The notes below the pieces were generated by a model. That model saw nothing but the letters and a program-made list of their open reading frames with translations, searched no databases and was not told the origin of the DNA. The position numbers and the translations under genes are program-made. A DNA stretch of 64,000 nucleotides from Palsa-89 sp963824345 (GTDB lineage: Bacteria > Acidobacteriota > Terriglobia > Bryobacterales > Bryobacteraceae), in contig CAWGOZ010000011.1 of the NCBI GenBank assembly GCA_963824345.1, positions 62,001 to 126,000 on the forward strand. The letters are read 5' to 3'. Positions 9,240 through 17,225 of this stretch are shown one piece after another (position 1 is the first letter of the stretch; the number at the start of each line of letters is the position of its first letter).

Positions 9240-9443
9240 GTGAAAGAGACAGGGACAGTAAAGTGGTTTAATGCAGGCAAGGGATTTGGATTTATCCAGC
9301 GGGACAATGGCGAAGATGTTTTCGTGCATTTCTCGGCCATCGAAGCCAGTGGATATCGCACGCTCGACGAAGGCGCTCGCGTGTCCTTCATCGTCAAGCG
9401 CGGTCCCAAGGGCCTGCAAGCCGAGCAAGTCACGTTAGCGTAG
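9240..9443 (+). CDS. Cold-shock domain protein, CspA-like
   Basis: A 67-residue cold-shock protein. RNP1 (GKGFGFIQRD) and RNP2 (DVFVHFSAI) are both present, as is the opening TGTVKWFNAGKG. It should bind single-stranded RNA/DNA and melt secondary structure, and is full length for the family. The start is a GTG at 9240: the ATG two bases earlier is directly followed by a stop, and a strong AGGAG site sits at 9230-9234. The GTG start is therefore well supported. It completes an RRM-small protein-Csp run. Confidence 0.95.
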   Translation: MKETGTVKWFNAGKGFGFIQRDNGEDVFVHFSAIEASGYRTLDEGARVSFIVKRGPKGLQAEQVTLA

Positions 9444-9465
9444 CCGGGCAACACAACATCACGGC

Positions 9466-9488
9466 CTGGCCGTTCCAGAAGCGGCCAG
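9466..9488 (+). terminator. Possible hairpin terminator after the cold-shock gene
   Basis: CTGGCCG and CGGCCAG form a 7-bp perfect stem with a nine-base loop about 20 bases after the csp stop. It is followed by TTGCC, not a long T-run, so intrinsic termination is only possible. Confidence 0.3.
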
Positions 9489-9566
9489 TTGCCTCTTGAA
9501 TGTCGAGCGGGCGTCCCCGCGCAGTCCGGCGTGTCGGTATTGCCGCTGAAAAGGTGCGGCCCTTAA

Positions 9567-9944
9567 ATGCAGCTCCTCTATAAAGGCTTCAACCAGCGAG
9601 CGAACATCCGTAGCTACCGGTTCGATGGCGTGCTGCCCAGCGAGCGGCCGACCAAGATCCGCAAGAATCTGGAGTTTTTGCTCAACGTGGATATGGCGGT
9701 TCTGGCCGAGCATCGCATCCGAGTCCAGGACGGCCCCTCGCTGTGTCTTCGCATCCTGCAGTCTGCGTTAGCCGCACCAGGCGCCGACACCATACCGTTC
9801 GTGAGCTATACCATCACCCGCGCCGAGATTCTGGCGTTTGCCAGCGCTCGCAACGCGGTGGAGGAAGCCAAGGCGGGACGGCGCAAGCATCGTCCAGCCT
9901 TCAAACCCACCACACCCGCGCAGTGGAAGTGGCCGGGGCAATAA
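9567..9944 (+). CDS. Hypothetical protein
   Basis: A 125-residue protein that I cannot place in a family. It begins MQLLYKGFNQRANIRSYRFDGV, has a middle part rich in hydrophobic and charged residues (RKNLEFLLNVDMAVLAEHRI), and ends in a basic, Pro/Trp-containing tail (KHRPAFKPTTPAQWKWPGQ). No signal peptide or membrane segment is visible. The ATG at 9567 has a modest AAGG-type site upstream with long spacing. It may belong to the cold-shock cluster, lying just after csp on the same strand, and is convergent with a membrane protein whose end is three bases away. Confidence 0.55.
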   Translation: MQLLYKGFNQRANIRSYRFDGVLPSERPTKIRKNLEFLLNVDMAVLAEHRIRVQDGPSLCLRILQSALAAPGADTIPFVSYTITRAEILAFASARNAVEEAKAGRRKHRPAFKPTTPAQWKWPGQ

Positions 9945-9947
9945 TAC

Positions 9948-10403
9948 TCAAACAGGCCTCCGTGAATCCATTAGCGACACTGGCGCTGGTGCGGGCCGGC
10001 TCAAGCGGACGCCTGTAAACAGGCTTCCAAACAGAAGCGCATGAGTGGCGGCTGCCGTGACCCACGATTCCAGATAGCGGGCATCTCTGAACGAATCGGC
10101 TGTCAAACGGAATAGCCACTCGACGTTGATGGCTGGCGCCAAGCCAAAGTTCCAGACGGCCAGCGTCGCGGCAAAAACCATCGCTGGGAGGACAGGGCTG
10201 AACCGATTCCAGCGGCCCACCATCCAGCCTGCCGCGGCTAACGCGACGCACTGCAGCGCCAATTGGGCGGTCGGAATCCATGCTCCGCCCATGAGCGGCG
10301 CGGTCCAACCGAACAGCGGACGTTCCACCAAGTGAGTGACAGCGGCCAGCGTGGCCCAGCCCAGCAGGATCGAACGCGCCGCGGTCAACAGGCGATGTCG
10401 CAT
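9948..10403 (-). CDS. Small integral membrane protein, unknown function
   Basis: 151 residues with about four hydrophobic segments: near 9-25, 40-60, 70-90 and 110-130. No conserved motif is recognised. The gene is divergent from the DUF2127 gene at 10433, with only 29 bases between the two start codons, so promoters of one or both must overlap the coding region. A membrane role is clear from hydrophobicity; a function is not. Confidence 0.6.
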   Translation of the reverse strand: MRHRLLTAARSILLGWATLAAVTHLVERPLFGWTAPLMGGAWIPTAQLALQCVALAAAGWMVGRWNRFSPVLPAMVFAATLAVWNFGLAPAINVEWLFRLTADSFRDARYLESWVTAAATHALLFGSLFTGVRLSRPAPAPVSLMDSRRPV

Positions 10404-10432
10404 GCTGGTCGTAATCTAGCAGGTACCATGGG

Positions 10433-10948
10433 ATGGTGGCGCGCGCGTCGGTTCCCCGGAAGTCCTTTAAGAAGCAGCCTTCGAAACCATCGTCATCTTT
10501 CTTTCTGATTCTCATCGGGCTCTTCAAGCTGGCCAAAGCCATGCTGTTGATCGGGGTTGGCGTTGGAGCCATCAAGCTCCTGCACAAAGATCTCGGCGGC
10601 ACGGTGATGCATTGGATGCAGGCGCTGCGGGTCGATCCTGATAATCGACTCATTCACGGAATTCTGGCAAGGATCTTCCGCGTGACGCCCAAACAATTGA
10701 AGGAGCTGAGCGTGGGGACCTTCCTCTACGCCGGAGTGTTCTTAACCGAAGGATTGGGCCTGCTGCTTCGCAAGCACTGGGCGGAATATTTCACCATCGT
10801 TTCAACCGGCTTGTTCATCCCACTCGAGATCTACGAACTGGCTCGCCATTTTACGGTTCTGAAGCTGGGGGTTACCGGGATCAATGTGGTGATCGTTTGG
10901 TATCTTGTGGCCCGTGTCCGGCCGCGCTCAAAAACATTTTCAAGATAG
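10433..10948 (+). CDS. DUF2127 family membrane protein
   Basis: A 171-residue membrane protein resembling DUF2127: a basic N-terminal tail, LILIGLFKLAKAMLLIGVGVGAIKLLHKD as the first helix, the WMQALRVDPDNRLIHGIL loop, then two further hydrophobic segments with LRKHWAEYFTIVSTGLFIPLEIYEL, which is the most recognisable family region. The biochemical function of the family is unknown. The following YciI-like gene starts 53 bases after this stop with its own strong ribosome site. Confidence 0.8.
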   Translation: MVARASVPRKSFKKQPSKPSSSFFLILIGLFKLAKAMLLIGVGVGAIKLLHKDLGGTVMHWMQALRVDPDNRLIHGILARIFRVTPKQLKELSVGTFLYAGVFLTEGLGLLLRKHWAEYFTIVSTGLFIPLEIYELARHFTVLKLGVTGINVVIVWYLVARVRPRSKTFSR

Positions 10949-11001
10949 TGTCGATTCCGGGGGCGCCCGTTCGACTATCCAGTGAAAGGCCAAGGAGGCA
11001 T

Positions 11002-11361
11002 ATGGAGTATATACTGCTGATCTACGGAAATGAAGCCGACGTCAATAAGATGCGGGAGAGCGAACAAGCCGCCATGTACCAGGAGTTTATGGGCTTCACC
11101 CAAAGCATTGTGGAGTCGAAGAATCTGGTGGCTGGACGCCGCTTGGAAGACGTGGCCACCGCTACCACGGTGCGCGTTCGCGACGGCAAGCGGCTGGTGA
11201 CGGATGGACCGTTCGCCGAGACACGCGAGCAACTGGGCGGATTCTACATGATCCAAGCCAAGGATCTGGACGAAGCGCTCGCCATCGCGGAACGCATTCC
11301 TTCGGCCCGCTGGGGATCCATTGAAGTGAGACCAATGGCAGCGGCGCCGCCGCCCCGATGA
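11002..11361 (+). CDS. YciI/DGPF-domain protein
   Basis: A 119-residue single-domain protein of the YciI-related (DGPF) family. The start MEYILLIYGNE and the signature VTDGPFAETREQLGGFYMI near residue 70 are diagnostic. The ATG at 11002 is preceded by an ideal AAGGAGG site at 10992-10998, which excludes the longer frame running back into the DUF2127 gene. DGPF proteins are typically encoded beside ECF42-group sigma factors, exactly as here, with the sigma gene starting 16 bases downstream. The pair is probably one transcript. Biochemical function is unknown; a link to secondary metabolism or stress has been suggested for the family. Confidence 0.92.
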   Translation: MEYILLIYGNEADVNKMRESEQAAMYQEFMGFTQSIVESKNLVAGRRLEDVATATTVRVRDGKRLVTDGPFAETREQLGGFYMIQAKDLDEALAIAERIPSARWGSIEVRPMAAAPPPR

Positions 11362-11377
11362 AGGCCTAGCGTCCGGG

Positions 11378-12607
11378 ATGAATCTGGAATCGCTCTATCG
11401 CGAGGAGTGGCGGCGCGTGCTGGCCACTACTGTGCGCCTGACGGGCGATTTCGATTTGTCCGAGGAAGCGGCGCAGGATGCTTTCGTGGCGGCGCTGGAA
11501 CAGTGGCCACGTGACGGACCACCCGCGAACCCCTACGCCTGGCTGGTGTCGACGGCGCGCAACCACGTGCTGGATCAGCTCCGGCGGCGCGCCCGCTTGG
11601 AGGACAGGCAGGCCGAGATCGCTCACTTGGCGTCGCTGAATGCATCGGAATTCGATCTGTCCGAGGCTGCCATGCTGGACGACCAATTGCGTCTTATTTT
11701 CACCTGCTGCCATCCGGCGTTGGCTCTAGATGCGCAGGTAGCGCTCACGCTGCGCACGGTGTGCGGCCTCACCACCGAAGAAATCGCGCGCGGGTTCCTG
11801 GTGCCGGTTGCCACCATGGCGCAGCGCCTGGTGCGGGTGAAACGCAAGATCCGGGATACGCGGCTGCCGTTCGCAGTGCCGCCGAAAGAGCAGCTGGCCG
11901 AGCGGCTGGACGGCGTGATGCTGGTGGTCTACCTGGTTTTCACCGAAGGCTATGCCGCCACCACCGGCAAGCTCTGGATACGGCGGCAGCTCTGTGACGA
12001 AGCCATTCGATTGGGGCGATTGCTGTGCGAGCTGATTCCACCGAACGCGGAGCTGCGCGCGTTGCTGGCGTTGCTGTTGCTGCAGGATTCGCGGCGCATC
12101 GCGCGCGCCGGGCCTGACGAAGAAATCGTCCTGCTCGAAGACCAGAATCGCGAGCTTTGGGATCGGCGCGAAATCGCGGAAGGAGTGCCGCTGCTGGAAT
12201 CGGCTCTGCGCGAGGGAGCCACGGGCGTTTATGCTTTGCAGGCGGCCATCGCTGCACTGCATGCTCGCGCACCGCGCGCCGAAGAGACGGATTGGGCGCA
12301 GATCGCGCGCCTGTATGACGCTCTGCTTCGGAAACAGCCATCGCCGGTGGTGGAATTGAATCGCGCAGCGGCCATCGGGATGGCGGAGGGTCTATCGCGC
12401 GGGCTGGCATTGATGGACCAGTTGGAGGCCAGGGGCGAGCTGGCTGGTTACCATTTGCTACCCGCCGCGCGAGCGGACTTATTACGCCGCGATGGCCGCT
12501 TCCGAGAGGCTGCCGAAGCCTACCGGAACGCGTTGGCGCTGGTGTCGAACGATCCCGAGCGGCGCTATCTGAGCCGCCGTCTGGCCCAGGTTGAAGGACT
12601 ACAATGA
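11378..12607 (+). CDS. ECF sigma factor, ECF42/SigJ-like, with long C-terminal TPR-like extension
   Basis: A 409-residue sigma factor. Region 2 is at about 1-75 (EEAAQDAFVAALEQWP, NPYAWLVSTARNHVLDQLRRRAR). Region 4 is at about 115-165 (LRTVCGLTTEEIARGFLVPVATMAQRLVRVKRKIRD). A helical 230-residue extension follows with TPR-like repeats (LLEDQNRELWDRREIAEGV, LNRAAAIGMAEG, EAAEAYRNALALV). This long extension and a neighbouring DGPF protein define the ECF42 group; no anti-sigma gene is expected or seen. The extension is thought to be needed for activity. It should direct RNA polymerase to its own DGPF-sigma promoter. The stop codon lies inside the start region of the following acetyltransferase. 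Confidence 0.93.
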   Translation: MNLESLYREEWRRVLATTVRLTGDFDLSEEAAQDAFVAALEQWPRDGPPANPYAWLVSTARNHVLDQLRRRARLEDRQAEIAHLASLNASEFDLSEAAMLDDQLRLIFTCCHPALALDAQVALTLRTVCGLTTEEIARGFLVPVATMAQRLVRVKRKIRDTRLPFAVPPKEQLAERLDGVMLVVYLVFTEGYAATTGKLWIRRQLCDEAIRLGRLLCELIPPNAELRALLALLLLQDSRRIARAGPDEEIVLLEDQNRELWDRREIAEGVPLLESALREGATGVYALQAAIAALHARAPRAEETDWAQIARLYDALLRKQPSPVVELNRAAAIGMAEGLSRGLALMDQLEARGELAGYHLLPAARADLLRRDGRFREAAEAYRNALALVSNDPERRYLSRRLAQVEGLQ

Positions 12608-12611
12608 GCTG

Positions 12612-13115
12612 GTGGAGTTGGAGTTTTCGATCGGCCGGATGCAGCCGCACGACTGGCCGGCGGTTCGCGCCATTTACCTGGAAGGCATCGCTACCGGAAA
12701 TGCCACCTTCGAGCAGACGGCGCCGGAGTGGGAAAGCTGGGACTCGGGTCATCTGGCGAAGGCCAGGATCGTGGCGCGCTCGCCAGCCGGCGCTGTCTTG
12801 GGATGGGCCGCGCTGAGCGGCATGTCCAGCCGCTGTGTCTACGCGGGAGTGGCTGAGGTCAGCATCTATGTCGCGGCACAAGCGCGCGGGTGCGGAGTCG
12901 GCGGGCAATTGTTATCGCGGCTGATTGCCGATTCGGAAGCCGCAGGCATCTGGACGCTACAGGCCGGCATCTTCCCGGAGAACGCCGCCAGCATCGCACT
13001 GCACCAGCGCGCGGGTTTCCGCATGCTGGGCCGGCGGGAGCGGCTGGGACAAATGAACGGCCGCTGGCGCGATGTGCTTTTGCTGGAACGCAGAAGCACC
13101 GTGGCGGGCCAATAG
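12612..13115 (+). CDS. GNAT N-acetyltransferase, phosphinothricin-acetyltransferase-like
   Basis: About 167 residues of a GNAT acetyltransferase close to the phosphinothricin/methionine-sulfoximine acetyltransferase (Pat/YwnH) group. The opening IGRMQPHDWPAVRAIYLEGIATGNATFE corresponds to the substrate-side helix. AEVSIYVAAQARGCGVGGQLLSRLI is motif A with the acetyl-CoA loop, and AGIFPENAASIALHQRAGFR is motif B. Starts at TTG 12591, GTG 12612 and ATG 12639 are all in frame; GTG is preferred because it leaves a complete first strand and has an AAGGA sequence upstream at 12594. It overlaps or abuts the sigma-factor stop. The true amine substrate is unknown. Confidence 0.85.
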   Translation: MELEFSIGRMQPHDWPAVRAIYLEGIATGNATFEQTAPEWESWDSGHLAKARIVARSPAGAVLGWAALSGMSSRCVYAGVAEVSIYVAAQARGCGVGGQLLSRLIADSEAAGIWTLQAGIFPENAASIALHQRAGFRMLGRRERLGQMNGRWRDVLLLERRSTVAGQ

Positions 13116-13117
13116 CG

Positions 13118-14368
13118 CTAAGTCGAGGCGACGGGCCGCATGGTGCGCTGCCGTTTTGTTTCCAGATTGGGCAGCAGTCCGGTCAGTAGCCCAATGGCCG
13201 GCAGGAAAGAGCAGACCTTGTAGACGAAGCCGATGCTGGTGTGATCGGCTAAATTGCCGAGTAACGCCGCGCCTACGCCGGCCATGCCAAACGCCAATCC
13301 GAAGAACAGGCCGGAAACCATTCCGATCTTGCCGGGCATCAGTTCCTGCGCGTACACCAGGATCGCCGAGAAAGCCGATGCCAGAATGACGCCGATGACG
13401 ACGCTCAGAATGCTGGTCCAGAAGAGATTCGCGTAAGGCAGCACGAGAGTAAAGGGCAGCACACCCAGGATCGAACACCAAATCACGTACTTGCGGCCAA
13501 TCCGGTCGCCAATGGGGCCGCCGATGATGGTCCCGGCCGCGATGGCGCCCGCGAACAGGAACAAGTGGATTTGAGCGCTTCGTATCGGCACGTGGAACTT
13601 ATTCATCAGATAAAACGTGTAATAGCTGTTCAGGCTGGACAGGTAGAAGAACTTCGAGAACATGAGAGCGATCAGCACGGTGAGCGATACATAGACTTTG
13701 CGGCGCGATAAAAGAGGATGATATTCGGTGTTACCCGCGCGGCTCTTTTTGGGAGCCGGCCTGTTTTTCTTAGACCAGAAACCGACTCGCGCCAGCACGA
13801 TGATCCCGAGCAATGCGACCGCCGAAAACCATGCCAGGCTGCGCTGGCCGTTGGGCAGAACGATGTAGGCCGCCAGCAGCGGGCCTAACGACGATCCGGC
13901 GTTGCCTCCCACCTGAAAGACCGCCTGCGCGAAGCCGTGCTGTCCTCCGGAAACCATGCGGACCACGCGCGAGGATTCCGGATGAAACACCGCCGACCCT
14001 ACACCCACCAGCGCGGCGCCCATCAGCAGCGTTGGATAGGTGGTCACGCGCGACAGCGTCACCAGGCCGATGAGCGTGAAACCCATTCCGATCGCGAGCG
14101 AATACGGCCGCGGATGGCGATCGTTGAAGTGCCCGATGAGCGGCTGCAAAAGGGATGCCGTGATTTGATAGGTCAGCGTGATCATTCCTATCTGCCCGAA
14201 GTCCAGATGGAACGAAGCCTTCAGCAGAGGATAAATCGCCGGAATCAGCGATTGCACCATATCGTTCAGGAAATGGCAAAAAGCGGCCGCGAACAGGATC
14301 GAGAAAACCAGTTTCTCGGCAACATGTTTCGGCGCTTCGGTCTGAACGGGACTGGTGGTCGACTGCAT
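13118..14368 (-). CDS. fsr: MFS exporter, fosmidomycin-resistance (Fsr) type
   Basis: A 416-residue, twelve-helix major facilitator protein. HFLNDMVQSLIPAIYPLLK near residue 32 and the FHPESSRVVRMVSGGQHG / AQAVFQVGGNAGSSLGP block near residue 130-160 are hallmarks of the Fsr family. The long cytoplasmic loop after helix 6 is basic (WSKKNRPAPKKSRAG). E. coli Fsr exports fosmidomycin by proton antiport; the natural substrate here is unknown. It is convergent with the GNAT gene (two bases apart), and an acetyltransferase plus exporter pair could both serve detoxification, but they are on opposite strands. Confidence 0.9.
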   Translation of the reverse strand: MQSTTSPVQTEAPKHVAEKLVFSILFAAAFCHFLNDMVQSLIPAIYPLLKASFHLDFGQIGMITLTYQITASLLQPLIGHFNDRHPRPYSLAIGMGFTLIGLVTLSRVTTYPTLLMGAALVGVGSAVFHPESSRVVRMVSGGQHGFAQAVFQVGGNAGSSLGPLLAAYIVLPNGQRSLAWFSAVALLGIIVLARVGFWSKKNRPAPKKSRAGNTEYHPLLSRRKVYVSLTVLIALMFSKFFYLSSLNSYYTFYLMNKFHVPIRSAQIHLFLFAGAIAAGTIIGGPIGDRIGRKYVIWCSILGVLPFTLVLPYANLFWTSILSVVIGVILASAFSAILVYAQELMPGKIGMVSGLFFGLAFGMAGVGAALLGNLADHTSIGFVYKVCSFLPAIGLLTGLLPNLETKRQRTMRPVAST

Positions 14369-14459
14369 GGAAAGTACTAGAGTAACGTCTTTCGGCTGGT
14401 CTCTGCTGAGCGAGCAGGTGTTATGACAGACAGACTTGGGAACTGTGGAGCGCCCAGGT

Positions 14460-15224
14460 TCAAATTCCCAAACGCTCTTTCAGCACCCGCACGCGATCGC
14501 GGGACACTGCAATTTCGGTGTGCTTGGGATCCTTCAGCCGGACCATCATGCGGCCCGCGAACCAGGAATGCAGCTCCTGCACGTGTTCCACGTTGACCAG
14601 CGACGCGCGATGCACGCGAATGAATTTCGCGGGATCCAGCTTCTGTTCCAGTTCCTGAATGCTGTAGTCCACCGCGTGATTTTTCGCGGCCGTGGCTGCA
14701 AACGTCAGTTTGTCGGATGCGAAGAAATGGGTCACCTGTTCGAGATCGATGAACTCGATGCGTTCGCCTACCTTGGACGCGATGCGGTCCGGATAACTCG
14801 GCGACCGCGCAGCCCCGGCGGCAGCCGCGAGCCGCTCGATCAGCTCCGTCATTCCTGGAGGCGCCGCGGCGCTAGAACGCAGACGCTCGATCTTGTCGAG
14901 AGCGCGATCCAACTGCGCGGCTTCGATGGGCTTCAGCAAATAGTCGACCGAGTTGACGCCAAAAGCTTCCAGCGCGTAGCGATCGTAAGCCGTGGTGAAC
15001 ACCACCCAGGGCTGCGGTTGAAGACGAGCCAGCATCTGGAAGCCGTTCATCCCCGGCATTTCGATATCGAGGAACAGTATGTCGGGCTTCGCTTCAAGGA
15101 TCGTGGGCACGGCGCTCACGGGATCGGTGCTGGCGCCGACCACTTGCACCCGCTTGGTCGCCGCGAGCATCCGCTGCAGGCGCTTCAGCGCCAGCGCTTC
15201 GTCGTCAACCAGAAATGCCCGCAT
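14460..15224 (-). CDS. LytTR-type response regulator
   Basis: A 254-residue regulator with an N-terminal receiver (phosphoacceptor D53 in FLDIEMPGMNG; VDDEA acidic pocket at residues 6-10; conserved Lys in YLLKPIE). A 20-residue linker follows (IERLRSSAAAPPGMTELIER), then a LytTR DNA-binding domain at about 150-254 with FIRVHRASLVNVEHVQELHS. It overlaps the upstream sensor kinase by 20 bases, so they form one two-component unit. LytTR regulators bind imperfect direct repeats; targets here are unknown. Confidence 0.93.
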   Translation of the reverse strand: MRAFLVDDEALALKRLQRMLAATKRVQVVGASTDPVSAVPTILEAKPDILFLDIEMPGMNGFQMLARLQPQPWVVFTTAYDRYALEAFGVNSVDYLLKPIEAAQLDRALDKIERLRSSAAAPPGMTELIERLAAAAGAARSPSYPDRIASKVGERIEFIDLEQVTHFFASDKLTFAATAAKNHAVDYSIQELEQKLDPAKFIRVHRASLVNVEHVQELHSWFAGRMMVRLKDPKHTEIAVSRDRVRVLKERLGI

Positions 15225-16302
15225 GTCCGTTGTTAACGAGTTGCGGAATCGACAAAATCAAATTGTTGCGTCCGCCGGCCCGCTGCAAGATGAGAGCCGC
15301 CCGGTCTCCGAACAGAGCCGACAAGCGGTCCTTGAGATTATCCAGCCCGTGGCCGGAGGGCGCCGATTCAAGCTGGAACGCGGGGCCGGAATCCGACACT
15401 GCGACGCGGCAAAGGCCGTTTTCGCGCGCGCAGGTGATCCGGATCTCGCCGCCGGCGCGGTCCGGTGCGATGGCGTGCTTGACGCTGTTCTCCACCAACG
15501 TCTGTAGCGACAAGGGCGGGATGCGGGATTCATTCAAATCGGTTGGAGCATCGATCTGATAACGCAAACGGTCGCCAAAACGGGCCCGTTCGATATCCAG
15601 ATAGTCGGCCACGATCTTGAGCTCGCTCGCGAGCGGCACTAAGCCGGATTGGTTGGCGTCCAATGAGAAGCGCAGCAGCGCGGCCATCTGCTCCACCAGG
15701 CGTTCGGCGCGGGCGGGGTCCTCCGGAATGAGCGAGGAGATCGAGTTCAGCGTATTAAAGAGAAAATGCGGATGGATGCGCGATTCCAGAGAGGCCAGCT
15801 GGGCTTCGGTCGCCAGCTTCAGCGCCCGCTCACGTTCCAATTCCTTGGTGCGAAGTTGCAAGGTGGTCTCGTCCAGCCGTTCGCGCAGCGTGCTGTAGAC
15901 GCCGATCGCGAGCCCCGCGCCGACGGTGATTAGCATAGCCAGTTTCAACGAGCCCAGAAACTCCAGCCAATACTCGTTCATAGGCTGCCAGCGCAAGGCG
16001 ACGAAGATCAGGCCGGCGATCAAAGCGCCCGACACGCAGGCGGTAAACATCGCGATCGCGCGAGCGGCCCAGCGAAACCATTGCGGGCGGGAGCAAGTCG
16101 CTATCCATACTGTCGGAATGACATAGAATCCAATGCCGCCGATGCAGTTGGCATAGACCCAGGAGAACGCGAAAGTCATCAGCAGTCGACGCCACGTTAT
16201 GTCCGAATGCATCGTCAACAGCAGGATCGGCGGAATGAGCGCTAAGACCGAGTTCCACATCACCACCTTGAGAAAGCTGGTGCGATACGTTGGCTTGTTC
16301 AT
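15205..16302 (-). CDS. LytS/AlgZ-type membrane sensor histidine kinase
   Basis: A 365-residue kinase of the His_kinase (PF06580) type. About four membrane helices fill residues 10-150, a coiled-coil linker follows (LRTKELERERALKLATEAQ), then the H-box LESRIHPHFLFNTLNSISSL, the N-box region LVENSVKHAI and the G-box SGHGLDNLKDRLSALFG. The start is the ATG at 16302 (MNKPTYRTSFLKV); the frame upstream is Arg-rich non-family sequence. Its partner regulator overlaps its end, and a TPR/heme-motif protein lies immediately upstream on the same strand. The membrane sensor part has no extracellular domain of note, so the signal may be membrane-borne. Confidence 0.92.
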   Translation of the reverse strand: MNKPTYRTSFLKVVMWNSVLALIPPILLLTMHSDITWRRLLMTFAFSWVYANCIGGIGFYVIPTVWIATCSRPQWFRWAARAIAMFTACVSGALIAGLIFVALRWQPMNEYWLEFLGSLKLAMLITVGAGLAIGVYSTLRERLDETTLQLRTKELERERALKLATEAQLASLESRIHPHFLFNTLNSISSLIPEDPARAERLVEQMAALLRFSLDANQSGLVPLASELKIVADYLDIERARFGDRLRYQIDAPTDLNESRIPPLSLQTLVENSVKHAIAPDRAGGEIRITCARENGLCRVAVSDSGPAFQLESAPSGHGLDNLKDRLSALFGDRAALILQRAGGRNNLILSIPQLVNNGHAGISG

Positions 16303-16321
16303 GACCTGATCTGTCCTTATG

Positions 16322-17032
16322 TTACTGAGTTTGATCCGTCTTGCTTTGATTCGATGCCCCCGTGTGGCAACCCAGGCAACCCGCCTGCCGCGGCGTGAGC
16401 GACTTGGTGAGCAGCCAAGTAGTGGCCGAGGCGGCGTAAGGTGTTTCAGGCAGCTCCTTTTGAATCCGCTCGAACCACTGCTGCGCTTTGTCAGCTTGGC
16501 CCAGCCGGGCGTACGCATCGGCCATGCCGATCATCAGCTCGCCGTGCGCATGCGTGCCAAGGTGGCTGAGATCGGGGCCTTGGATGGAGTACGTTTTCTC
16601 GTAATCGCTGAGGCCCTTTTCGATCAAGGGGCGGGCCGCCTCTGGATCGGGCAGATATTGCGAGGCAACCAAGAGTACGGCGCCGCGAACTATGCGAACA
16701 CCCAGGTCGTTGGGGGCCATAGCTTCGGCTTGGTCCATTTCGTCCAGACCGCGCTGCCATTGCGTTACGCCAGCCTGCCGATCGCCCTTTTGAAACGCTT
16801 GCCGGGACTCGCTCACCAGCCCCATGCCATGCCATACCAAGGCTTCAGGCTGCTTTGGATCGTTGGCCAGGATGTCTTCGCAGATCTTCATTCCTTTCTC
16901 GAGCGAAGCGCCGTCGCCCGCGAGTCCGGCGAAGAAGTAGTTGCGGACCTTCATGTCGAAACGGTCCTGACTCAGAAGGACGCCGGCGGTGAGAATCGTC
17001 ACGGCGGCGATGGTTGTCTTTTGCAGTTTCAT
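16322..17032 (-). CDS. Exported TPR protein with a C-terminal heme-binding CXXCH motif
   Basis: 236 residues: a signal peptide (residues 1-21), then helical TPR-like repeats (MKICEDILANDPKQPEALVWHGMG, DQAEAMAPNDLGVRIVRGAVLL, ADAYARLGQADKAQQWFERIQ) and, close to the C-terminus, GCLGCHTG, a single CXXCH cytochrome c motif. A covalent heme on the tail of a periplasmic TPR scaffold is an unusual layout; the motif might serve as an electron-transfer handle or a metal-binding site. The gene ends 19 bases before the start of the LytS-type kinase, suggesting co-transcription and a possible sensory partnership. No standard family name is assigned. Confidence 0.8.
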   Translation of the reverse strand: MKLQKTTIAAVTILTAGVLLSQDRFDMKVRNYFFAGLAGDGASLEKGMKICEDILANDPKQPEALVWHGMGLVSESRQAFQKGDRQAGVTQWQRGLDEMDQAEAMAPNDLGVRIVRGAVLLVASQYLPDPEAARPLIEKGLSDYEKTYSIQGPDLSHLGTHAHGELMIGMADAYARLGQADKAQQWFERIQKELPETPYAASATTWLLTKSLTPRQAGCLGCHTGASNQSKTDQTQ

Positions 17033-17170
17033 TGGGTTCTCCTTACGAATCCAGATTAGGCGGGAACCGGCGGATTCCGAGCTGGGTTCGGATGAGAGGT
17101 CAAAAAACCGGATGAATCGTATGGATCAGGAGACCAAGCGGGGCGGCTCTGAACGCATACCTCCCTTACT

Positions 17171-17199
17171 TTGAACAAGGACCTGATCCTTGCTAGAGT
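17171..17199 (+). promoter_or_regulatory. Promoter with operator-like palindrome upstream of the AbrB-type antitoxin
   Basis: TTGAAC at 17171-17176 and TAGAGT at 17194-17199 are separated by exactly 17 bases, a good sigma-70 layout. The spacer holds a perfect inverted repeat, CAAGGA-(5)-TCCTTG at 17176-17192, as expected for an autoregulatory toxin-antitoxin operator. The predicted transcript would start roughly 20 bases before the ATG at 17226. Binding by the antitoxin is inference. Confidence 0.6.
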
Positions 17200-17225
17200 A
17201 AGGACAAGCCCCCCCGGAAGCGCTT

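Noticed and set aside
12604..12816. Alternative ATG frame overlapping the sigma-factor stop
   Set aside because: Trp/Arg/Ser-rich off-frame read of the GNAT gene; GNAT motifs lie in the other frame.
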